Part shown: piece after piece, positions 12,201 through 24,200 of the stretch
How positions within the stretch are numbered: position 1 is the stretch's first letter
Layout: every line of letters begins with the position of its first letter
Source of the DNA: Argyresthia goedartella
Lineage: Eukaryota; Arthropoda; Insecta; Lepidoptera; Argyresthiidae
Assembly: GCA_949825045.1 (NCBI GenBank)
Contig: OX463806.1
Coordinates: 45,408,208-45,472,207 of the forward strand
DNA length: 64,000 bases
Direction: 5' to 3'
Translations under genes and position numbers: made by a program
The notes under the pieces: generated by a model
The model's database searches: none
What the model was told of the DNA's origin: nothing
Seen by the model: the letters and a program-made list of their open reading frames with translations, nothing else

Positions 12201-15200
12201 AAGAAGAAAGTCTAAAATATATCTTTTGCATTCCTATTTTATACGACAACAAAACCACGGCCCGTAATGCGCTGGTCTATCTATATATATGGCGATCGAC
12301 AACGAACTATCTTGGGGCATGCGTTGCGTCGTCGTACATACGGGTATTTGAGCAATCTAGCAAAATGTCAGATTGTATGAACCCCTGCAAGACTTCAGAA
12401 GGAAAAAATAACGTTTTAGATATCAAATTTGACACATTTTTTTTAAATTTGGCTCTATAATAATAATACTATTTATTTTGAGATAAATTTCGTTCACGCC
12501 TGACCTGTTTTTTTAGAAACACCGCCTTTTCGTTTTAAATAAAAAAGAATAATTCGCGTCCGCCATAATAATTTCACCTATTTGGTGCAAGTAAAACACA
12601 GTCTGTAAAACGTTTGTGTCATAGCATAATTGATTTTTACATTAATACTTACGCGTCGATGATTTTTGTAAAATATTATATGGAGGGATTGAGTGATGGG
12701 CTCTAAGGATAAGAACTGGAGTTAGACCGCTCAGGATCGGATAGAGTGGAAGAGGGGGAGAGAGGCCGTTGCCCAGCAGTGGGACTTATTGGCCTTATAA
12801 TTATAACAATTATAATAACAAAAATGGATGGAGAACACAAAAACAAACAAAACATATCATTTAATATTGAAGAAAAATAAGTCCTTTACTTCCGATTTTC
12901 TCGCAAACGCTACACATTAGGTTATTATGTGTGTCCTCTATCCAACATCACACGCATCGTTCGACTTTCTGACTTGACAGCGCGCAGTTGTGCGGTGTCG
13001 ATCGCGAGACCAAGGCTTAACTGTAAAATAAACTTGGGAAAAATCACGAATTGTACGGCTTCATCGATAAAGATCTGGTGACAGTTGTATTGTAACCCAT
13101 CCTTAACTAAAGAATCATCTAATGTTTGGAAACTTTTGTAAACGTATACCCTGTGACAGTAAACGAATATTTTACAAGGGTAAATTGTTCCTATTGATCA
13201 CTACTTAGGTATAGATCACAAATATTCGTATCAAAAGTCGATAGCTAATACCGGGCGTAGCTAGTGTGCCCGGATGTGGCTGAAGTAGCAAATCATGATT
13301 TTAGATGTTCTTTCACACGTGACACATTTTAATAAAGAATTGCTAGCTGCAGGTGTCCTCAGAAATCAAATAAGTTCTTGTGTACGAGATGCTTCCATTC
13401 TGGTCGCTGGGCTGCACGATCTTACCAGGTCTCCGGAGTTTATACTGCAGCGCTTCATATGCTTCTATAGAACGTCTTTGAAGCGCAGAAATCTGGTGAC
13501 CCTTGTTTGCGCTTGTCCCCTCGGAGCTCCACATAAAAGACGCGCTCAATCGCTCAAGCCTCTTTCAGCGTCATGCTGGTTTCATCACGAACGCGCCATT
13601 GGATTACCCCCGGGCGCAGGTGCTGTCAGTATGGCGCCCTAAACAAATACATACAAAACTGAAAGCGCATTTAGCCATTCAGCGTATTTGTCGCCACATC
13701 ATGCAGATATCCTTCCACGCAACCAGCTCGCGTCAGCTCGGCATAGCACCTCTCCTCTGCGTCACAACCAACCTTTCGAGCCCTGGACCTGCTTATGAAG
13801 CATCGTGATTTTGAACCTCATGCCATTTTAATAAAAATCAAAACCTATAACGGCACAGTGGCGCCACCATGGCTTAAAAGGATAAGATGCTCCGAAGGAA
13901 ATTGAGGTGAAATCTCGATTCAAACACCAGGTCTCAGCCGAGTACAGAAGATTTGTCAGTATCGTGGCCATGTATACTGCGACCTTGGTATCTCTATGGA
14001 GCTTTTTATCCTGGGCTGTTTCCCACCAGAACCTGACGTGGTCCGTCAGCTCATCACTCCATCGATTCCGGGGGCACCCACTGATCTATAGTTAAATATA
14101 CGGGTTGTTGCTCGCACGTTTGACGATACTCCATACGCATGTGGTAATGTGCCAATAACTTGGTAAGATTTGTATTGTCTCCGTAAGATTGTCAAAACCG
14201 TTAGATGATAAACTAACGTTTTTTTTTCTCGTAATAAAAAAATAAAAATACCAGGGCAAACACTTCGGTAGCTCTTAGGTGAAGATATAGAGGAGGCGAT
14301 CGCAGCGATGCTCCCGAATAGTCTTCGTGTTAAGTTGACATGTAAGAACAAAAGAAACGGAAATTCGTAACCTTGTCGGTCTGGTTTACTATCTATCAAT
14401 AGTTGATCAACTAACGCTTTAGTTTATCAACTAACGGTTTTGGCTATCTTACGGTGACATATACATTTCACAGAGACGCAGCGATCGTAATAAGGGGCGT
14501 GTCGCACTCACTGTTTTTGCACTCTATCGGTTTAATTGTCAGTTTTCTACTTCAACGTTCTGAGAAACGTGGAATAATAGCGCCATTAGGCTTCGATGCG
14601 AAAAACAGAAGCGAAATGGCAAAGATGTTTTCACTTTTTCCTCACGATCGACGATCAATAGAAACGGAATATGATTATTCAAGATCCATTATTTATCGCT
14701 TTTAGTGTTGCGGAACACATAATGGTGATCGGCTGTGAATCTAACATTAACATTATCTTGCAGCAATTAAAATGAATAAATTGCTGCTGTTAATGATACA
14801 AGAAGCGTTATAATAATAAATATTGGCGGAAACTGTTATGCCTTTGTGGGTGGCAATTAGTCAGTTTGTTATTGCTGCCCCATGAGCTCTTCTCGTGGGC
14901 TATCAAAGTATCTGAGGACAAAAACCACCGCACAGAATATACCTAGTCCATAAGTGGGATGCAGCGGTGGGAGAGAAGCCAGGATCGTAGCCAAGGACTA
15001 CAGCTATTTTTGTACCACAGTAGCAATATAATTGTACTTATTGATACACAATGATACGGCACACACATTTCCAGTAATGTTCAAGTAGAACCGGGTTTAC
15101 TTGCTGTCGAAGTAGCGACGACGCTCCATCCATCTCAGTCTCAGACGTCTTTCTATTTTAGAGAGCTGGTCACGAACACAACTCTATAATTTGCAATCGG

Positions 15201-18200
15201 TTGTACAGGTATTTTATCTTTTTAAATAGGTCTAGAAACGATGGTATTTTTTATTTTCAGCCTAGTGCTCCGTCGGTTATAGGAAAACGCTTAAGACTCG
15301 CTTAAAGCCAGCTCTCACTTTTCGTGATCTAGAAATCCAGATGAAAGATTTCATCATTTCTTTATTGTAATGCGATTAACACATGCTTATCTCTTACAAG
15401 AGAAAACAAACCATGTTTGGACAGGAGAAGTAGATAGAATATAAAGCTACTAAATATAGAGATATTTCGCTTTGAAATTTGTTTTTGTGAGAAAAGGACA
15501 AAGCACATTTTAGCTATCATAGGTTTGATAAGTTTTATGAATAAGGAGGGACTATATGTACATATACAATAATAGAATAGACTACACAAACAAGTAAGTA
15601 CTTAAATACAGCGTACCTATTACGAAAAAAATGCTTGGTAAAGCGATTTAAAAAATATTCGTTGAAAGATTTTAAACTTACATAGACACTTAAATATTCT
15701 CGGTTCAAAAGAGAAATCTTAGGCTTTTGTTATGACCGCTGCGTCATAGGCGAGCATACATTAAAAGTACGACATGTTTATTGCAAAGACCTACATTCAT
15801 TTAGCGGATATAACGCACTGTCCCGTGACGACGTCACGGCGGTGTGTCGGCATTTACAGCACGGTCGCATTATCTGTGCACCTCACGGGAATTCTTTAAC
15901 ATTACAGCGCCATAGTGACCTCACTATCCAGGTGCCCAGATATTGTAACCGGTTGGTACGTAGCAACCGCGACTTTCTGGCATAACCCTAAAATGGCTTC
16001 TTAGTAAGCAGTAAAAGTCTGATAAGGCCATAAGGCCTATAAAGCTCCATTCTCAGCAGAATTGAGGAGTTGTTTCACGTCAACCTATTTAATCCGAGCA
16101 CGTTCCGTCCGTCGGTCAGTTAGTTCATCAGAGATCCGCTCATTAAAACGTTTAACTGTAGCGTCTCGGTAGTTGCCCTCGTATTATCTCGCAGAAAAAA
16201 AACCATATTAATCTGTGCTAGACATGATTTGATTAAAGCGTGCCAGCAAAACAAAAAAATTCGCCTGACAGACATATCTTCAATAACGAGTTAACGAGCA
16301 CGACCGGAATATTTCGTTGGATTTTTCAAACGAAAACGCAAGCTAAGGTGATTAGAAATATATCCAGTCAATAGGTACTGGCAGGCATTAGAAAGTGTTT
16401 ACGTAAATTACTATATTGTTTAATACAATACAATGCAGCAATGAGTTTTGTTGCATGATAGGTAGGGATTAAATACCAATAGAGATGGATCGGATTATGA
16501 AGTGTTGGTGAAGAACGACGATTACTTGCTCTTTGCTTAGTCATTTGCTGTGAATAATGCCACAAGCGATATGATAGCTAGACTCTTTAATCACCTAATC
16601 ACCCATATATCACTCATCCACTCTTTTATCACTCCTCAAAATCAAATATAAAACCCAATAAAAATAATATAACAGCTATAATGTGATTGGTATACAAGTA
16701 CGTGAAGAAACAATGTTACGTTGCGAGGGTATATACCTATAATATAACCCCACATACTTTTAGGCTTGAGAAATGTGGACTGTGGAACGCACTTCCCTGC
16801 ACTAATAGGGATAGTCCCTCAATTTTCACTTTTAAGAGAAGATTGAAAGCGTATTTCCTTTCTCTTTCGTAATTAGTATCATATTTATGTAAGTATATGT
16901 ATGATATTTTGTAGTTTATATATGTGCATGCTATCTAGTGTATTATATAGTTGAGATATATATATTTTTATTAGGTATGTTTTATTTATATTTTATAAGT
17001 AATTTTCGTACGTAGGTATGTATACTGTTTTATTGCGCACTAGGACTGTCCTTTTTCATAAACACTCCTGTCTTGCCTAGGTTTGCTGGAAGAAATCTCT
17101 TTTTAGAGATAAGCTCGCCTTTGCCTATAAAATTTATTGTAACTGTCTGTTTATCTATGTTTTCTGTGCAATAAAGAATATGAATATGAAATGTAACCCT
17201 GGCTTGGGCGCCAAATGGATGCGTATGAAGTGCCTCGGTCTAATTCAAACCTTCGGCTTACCCCTTTCGGCCACAACTTAATTATCCAGCAAGATCGTGC
17301 TAACAAGATAGCGGTTGTAACATATACTCACTTTTCCTTATCTCCGAATGCTTAATCTTGAGAGAACAGTTAGTAAAATGCTCGAATTGTCGGGCACTTT
17401 CGCCGGTTCCCAGCGCATGCGTTCGTGTCACGAGATGTTCGTTGCGTGATCTTATTGTAGCCAAGCTCATAAAGCCACAAGTTACAATAATTGTATTACT
17501 CTTGACAGTCGGGCTGGTCACTAGCCCGGTGCCTCTCCATAAGCCCGCACTGAGCGTGGTGGAGTACGGCTCAATTTTACTCGAATTAGGATAAATGCCT
17601 GTGGCCGGTTTTCTTGAAGCTTACAATTACAAATACTCCTTATTGCAGTTGTGCATTGGTTGGTTTTGGCCCAACACGATCCAATTGTAAGACTATTGTT
17701 AAGTATAATCTAACAACGCTGTTGCCAAGTTAGACTTGTAATATTGTAACTTGTTATCTTATGAAAGGCCACAGAAGTATACACATATGTCTCTTTGCGG
17801 GGGATATTTTTATTGAACGTGCTGTATGGGCACAAATAAAACGAACGGTTCTGTTAAAATATATTAAAAACAAGCGTTTAATTCCGACACGTGTTTGAGT
17901 TAAGAACTGTATATAAAGTAAGGTTTCGAATTTCACCATAGTTATTATGGTAATCGACGCCATTCTAATACCTAAGCTCTCATTCATGTTGGTGGTGGTG
18001 TTTTACCCTAACGTGTTCAAAAGAAAACTTAGCCGCCTTATTATAAAGAATTGTACGATGTAGAGGGAGCAAGAGTATAGTTCGTCAATCTTACTCGCAA
18101 CAGCTTCCTAATTTGTAAGTGAAGTAAGTTATTGTTGCGAGATTAACTACCGTTAATCTCGCAACAATAACTTACTTCACTTTGTGCTTTACCAAGCGCA

Positions 18201-21200
18201 AACGAACATGCATACTCATGAAAACTTTATTTACTGATTACTCATGGCAGCAATACAGCAATTGCAACATTCACCGAATTGTGATGTGTCATCGGTAATG
18301 TTAAAAAGTACGAACATTTCTCTGAGTCAAACAATCAAATTAATCACTCCGTTTTTAGTCTTTGACGTCATGTCTCAATTTAATAAACTCAAAATAGGAT
18401 CGGGAAAGCAGCGTTAAGTGGTTTCTTAAATTCAACTTTTTCCATCAATTGAGTTTTAATTTCCCACTATTTGCCTATCAGCAATTCGTCAAAAATCCCA
18501 AAGGACAGTTGAGTCTGTTTCAGCATAAGATTACACCAAGCCAAGTGGCAATACAGCTGCTTTCTCCTGCTGTCCGTTAAGCGTTCGACGCGTTCACAGA
18601 AATTCGCATTTGCATTACGCATTACAGGCAAATTTTCTCCGCATACTGCGCGCGTCTGCTTCGAAATTCATCCAATGTGTCGTTGTTTGCAACATTCGAT
18701 GTTTGAATTCAAATCATGTTGTCAGTTTATAGCCATGGTATTAAATGGAATTACCCATGCCCGGGAGTCAGATCTCCCTGCTATGTCCGGGTCCCCACAT
18801 ATATACGCGCATCAGCTCGTGTGGTATACGGACTAAAAATAACCCCTTGTGTGTTAACAGTTATCGATAATCGATTTAACTGTGAGCCATGGCTATTGAA
18901 GCAGCTTCTACACCTGTTGAAGAGGCTTCTCTTTTCACCTGAACGTGGATTAGTAGCATAGCAAAAAAACCTCAACCCAGTTTACAAAGCTTCAGAACTA
19001 TTTATTCTCAGTTACAGAACTCATTGCAAAGGACGTGAATGCTAAGGCAATTTTGACTGTCGCTGAGAGTCCCGTGATCAGCAGATTTATTCAATAATTA
19101 ATGGATTCGAGGTGATTGTGAAACGTTAGATGATTAGTAGAGTCCATTGCTGATTGGTATCTACTCGTACTGTACTATGTGTTTCAATTTGCACTTAGTA
19201 AATTCGCCATCCGTGAATCCAATTCCATTTAGAAATTCCGAAAGCAGCAGCTTTGATAGTTAAATCTATTTTTGACCAATTACTATGAATTACGCTTATT
19301 GTCTTCATTTTTTTTTTGAGAAATTTTTGACGGAGCAAGACTTTTGATGAAATACGAAAAGGTTAAGAAATTTGTTTATGTCACCGTAAGATTTTCAAAA
19401 CCATCATATTTATAAACTAACGCGTTAGTTCGTAAACTATCGACGAATTGTAAACCAGACCGACAGGGTTTCGAATTTACGTTTCTTTTGTTCTTACGTG
19501 CAAACCTAACACGAATACTATTCGGGGCTTCGCTGCGCTCGTCCCCTCTAGTCCTCATCTAAGCTACCGCAGTATTTGCCCTGGTATTTTCTTTGCAATT
19601 CAACTGGTTTAAACCAATTCATTTTGACGGTTTTATTACAAACTAAGGCGTCATATTGTAAGCAGTACGATACAGTTTGCGATTCATCGATAGCTTGTAA
19701 ACTAACGAGAGAGAAAAACGTTAGATTATAAACTAACGGTTTTGACAATCTTACGGTGACATATATATGCCTGTGACGTTCCTGTCACAAGTATGCCATA
19801 CGAATAAATACCCTGATAAAAGAGATGTAGGATATGCATCATCTGCATCGTGTTTCCATAATAGAGGTTAGGCAAATTATAAGAACATTCAATAGCTACT
19901 AGCATTCACTTACTGTTTCTTTTCATGTCTTTGTAACATTGTGTAACAGAGACAACGCTCTTTCAACTTGTTTCGGCAAAAAGAGTAAAGTCAGAATGAA
20001 AAGCATAAAACTAAACTCGCCTGCAGTACAATTGCTGATCCTCCATTCTAGCCACGATTGCGGATTCCATACATACTCCTTCTTTAGGTTTGAATTTGAC
20101 CATGAAAACCTTTAATCGTCTTCTTCTTACATGAGCATAGGACCTTAACCGGTCTATTACCGCCGCCGACTTCAGTCTATCATTAGCGGCCCTAGCGATT
20201 TCTGGACAGCTAACTCCGATTGACTTGGCTTAGACGGGAATTAGCCATGTTAATAAGTTTTAAGCGTACTAAACTGAGAAAACCATTTCGAGATAATTGT
20301 GTTCTTGACTAACCTACGTTATTCCAACCCAAAAATATAAAAGGTTTATTGAAATCTCCGTAAAAACAGAATGTCTTTAATTTGTCCTCTACACTGTAGA
20401 GTTTACTAGCAGAGAGCGTGGTCTGTTTAATGTTTTGTAGAATTCCCTTGGCGTTAAGTCGGCTGCCGTGTAAAACAGTCAAAAGTCATCCATCACCTTT
20501 CCCGTCAGCCGATTGGCAAAATTATTGTGGCAACTCACGATAGCAGCCCACGAAACACAAAACTTAACTTAACTCAGTTGTCAGTCAGAACGTAAAGACA
20601 TATTGATATTATAGGTTTTAGTTTTATAAATTGGTGGGACATTATAGGTTTTAGTTTAGTTTAGTTTAGTTTTATAAATCTGAGATCACAACAAAGTCTT
20701 AGGGAAATTCTAAGATTAGAACAAAGCAATCATGGCTTTGTACGCCAGGTGTAATAAATGAGCTCAAGGTCCATTCAGCGAGAAGACTAAGTCACCTAAA
20801 ATCCACCAAGAGTTTTCTACAATTTATTTACAATTAATTTACCTGTGTTTAATAGTAAATATATGTAAAACCGGTCAAGTGCGAGTCTAAATCGCGCACG
20901 AAGGGTTCCGTACCACCGTTCAATGGAAGCGATGGCGTGGAGTGAATAGTTTGGATTTTACACAGCAAAATATTGTTTACAAAGTTATTGGTGCGGTTAC
21001 TTTCACACTCCATGTACGTAACCAGGTGCATCCATAAGTTTGTATGTGGTATTGAAAGAATTGTTGTATGGGAGCCCCCTTAAATATTTCTTTTATCCTG
21101 TTTTTTAGTATTTGTTGTTATAGCGGCAACAGAAATACATAATCTGTGAAAATTTTAACTCTCTAGCTAGCTAGGTTCTTGAGATACAGCCTGGTGACAG

Positions 21201-24200
21201 ACGGACGGACGGACGGACAGCGAAGTCTTAGTAATAGGGTTCCGTTCTTACCCGTTGGGTACGGAACCCTAAAAACTGTAAAAAAATATAAATAGTCCAT
21301 AAGGCTGTACCAGAAAGTTGTAGTCATATTTTAGGGGGTTCTCAGGCACATCATTCTGAGATATATAGTTTTTTCACCTCTACATACTTTTTGAACCGGG
21401 CGATCAGCTGATTCGTATGGAGAAGAAAAAAAAAAGGTGTTCTGATCAAATCGGTTTCATAGTGAATGTTGTTCAAATTGATGGCAATAAAAACCCCTTA
21501 ATATATGTCTGCATCTTTCTGGTATACCCTGTATAAAGAAAAGTTATTTTTGTCCGTCTTTTGCTCATTTTTTTGGAATGTTTTTGTTGTTGGTTGGTGC
21601 TGGAATTATCGATAGTGTCATTGATTTTTTCGCTCAGAAACACTAGCCGTCCAAGAAGTAACCGTTCAAAAACATTGTAAAAGCGACGAAGTTATTTTAA
21701 ACATTATTTTAAAAACCATGAGACAATTATTACTCGAAATATTCAAATTACATTCTTAAAATATGCCAAAATTTCATATTTCAAAATGTACTTCGTATTT
21801 TTAGCATCGCTAATCAAAATCAAGCAATCAATATTAACATATACTTAGCAATTTTTTTTGCCTATTCTCTACATTGGACTCCCACAGTGTGGTCCGAAGG
21901 GCGAAGAAACTTCCACAGATTTATTTTTAGATTGCTTTTAAAATTTGGCTAGTACTAATATTATAATATTAATTCTTATAAATAATTAGAAAATTATAAA
22001 CAGAGAGTTCTGTGTTAAGTTAGATTAAACCGTCCCGTCCCGTTAAAATTAATACTGTCCTTTCATGTATTCCGTCCCTGCCACTGCCCGCTGTCCGTTG
22101 CACGTCGAATTCGCGTTAGATGCGTCAATTCCATTACCATTAGTTACCCATCCCAGTGGAGCTGAGGGAATATTCTTCAATCTAGTTTAAACTTTGATAG
22201 AGCGAAGTTTTGAAGCTTTGCCCTATTAGTGTTAGGTTGACATGTAAAAGATATAAAATACACAGTTATAGTATATACATAGTTATTAGTTATTAGTACA
22301 ATCCGGTATAGTTCGATGACCTGCTTATAAAGCCATTTACGCCTATTTATCTTTCAAACAATTATTTTTTGCATTATTTATATCTTAATACATTCAATTA
22401 GAAATCAGTCATTTGGGTAATAGTTATATCATATTTTATATGCCTTACATCTATCGGCGCAATTGTAAAAGAAAACATTATAGTCGTTGAAGAGTGTAAT
22501 TTAATCACTCTAAAGACGATGATCGCGTGACCAGATAACAGTCGGTGTGCAGTCACTGTGACTGGGCAAGAAACTGTTGCGGTCACAAAACATGAGCTTT
22601 ATTATTGACCACCACTAGTTGAGCAGAACCTCATGCCGTCAATACAGCACAGTAGAGAATTCATTTGAGAATATACTTTGACTATCACTCAGAAAAGGTA
22701 TGTTGAATTCTGTTTGTTGTGTTACGCTAAACGTCATTATGAGGTTCTATTTCCACCTCATAATGACATGTGTAGTTTGTGTTCTTTAAGTTACCTGACA
22801 CGAAGCCAATAGCGCTCGTAGAATAATCAGGAACACAAATCCCCTTCACCAGAGACTGCGACACGTCTGTGTATAACATTCCCTTTGAAGGTGACTGCTC
22901 CATGTTCGTGGCTACGGTGGTCCATTGATAGGTTTTTGTGACAAGGGCCGTCAGTGCCTATACGGCGGGGAAGTCTTAATTAAGTTCAGCCTTGGGGCCT
23001 ATACTAGTATGTTGTATCTGGACGATATTGTGCAATCAAATGCCGTGTTAGCAATTGACTAGGCTCTAACTAAGTACTAGTAAGTATATAGGATGCGTCC
23101 AGCCGCTGCTTGTACTGTCTCTTTAGATGGGATTTTGAATAGTTCGGCATGGATAGCATGGAATATATATTCTGAGTCTAGCATGGACAGCATGGAATAT
23201 ATTTTGGATAGTCCAGCATCGATAGCATGGAATATATGTTGGATGGTCCAGCACGAATAGCAGGATATATATATATATTCTCTATATATAACTTTGATTT
23301 ATAACTTTCTAACCATTTACGTAACAAAGATTGAGTCGGGTACATACAAAAGAGCCACATGCTCTTTCAAGTAGCTATCTCTAAATATCTGTGTCAAGTA
23401 GGTCCTTCCGGTCATTGACAACATAAAAACATAACAAAGCGTCACGCCTTTTCCCAAACGGGGTTACCGAGGCACAGTTGAGGCTACGTTTAGCCAGTAT
23501 TTCATAACTTCATGCGTGACAGGGGGCTAGCCCAACGTCACTGTCCTCGGAGAATGCTGAAGAATGGAGGAAAGCCATAGATGAGGAATATAACTCCATA
23601 TTGAACAATAAATCGTGTAGTCTGACGGATCTTCCAGTCAACCAGAAGGCCCTACCGTGTTCATGGGTACTTGTAACAAAGTCAGACGCTATTTACTCTA
23701 GATAAACTTCGTGGCAGACAGCGGGAAAAATGGTATTTTAAGAGTCCAAAAGGACACGAATTTCAATATACGAGCACCTTTATGGTATACGTTGAGTAAT
23801 TCTACCATGCTTGGTATGAAGTACGAACGCACCCCACTATGGTGCTACGGTACGGAAGGTGAGGTCAAAAGATACGCGTATTAAGATTATGTATGATTCA
23901 CGCTGGGACATGAGACCATATGGCGCAGCTGAGTAGGTCAACTGGCCAGCTTAATCCTTGAATGTGTAATGTAATCGGAAAATACATAAATCTGCAATTA
24001 GGTGGCTTTATAAAAGTTTTACTATACAGGCTGTAACAGAAAGGTGTAATGATATTTTAAGGGGGTTATGTCCTTAATTCTGAGCAACTTTCACTATGAA
24101 ACAGATTTGATCACAACTGTATTTTTCACTCCTCCATACATACGATTTCAAAAATCAAATCAAATCGGTTCCATAGTGATAGGTGATCAGAATAATGTCC

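Noticed and set aside
13295..13808. Overlapping open frames on both strands (101-115 residues)
   Set aside because: No recognisable family, frames open on both strands at once, and the region adjoins LINE remnants. Probably decayed repeat.
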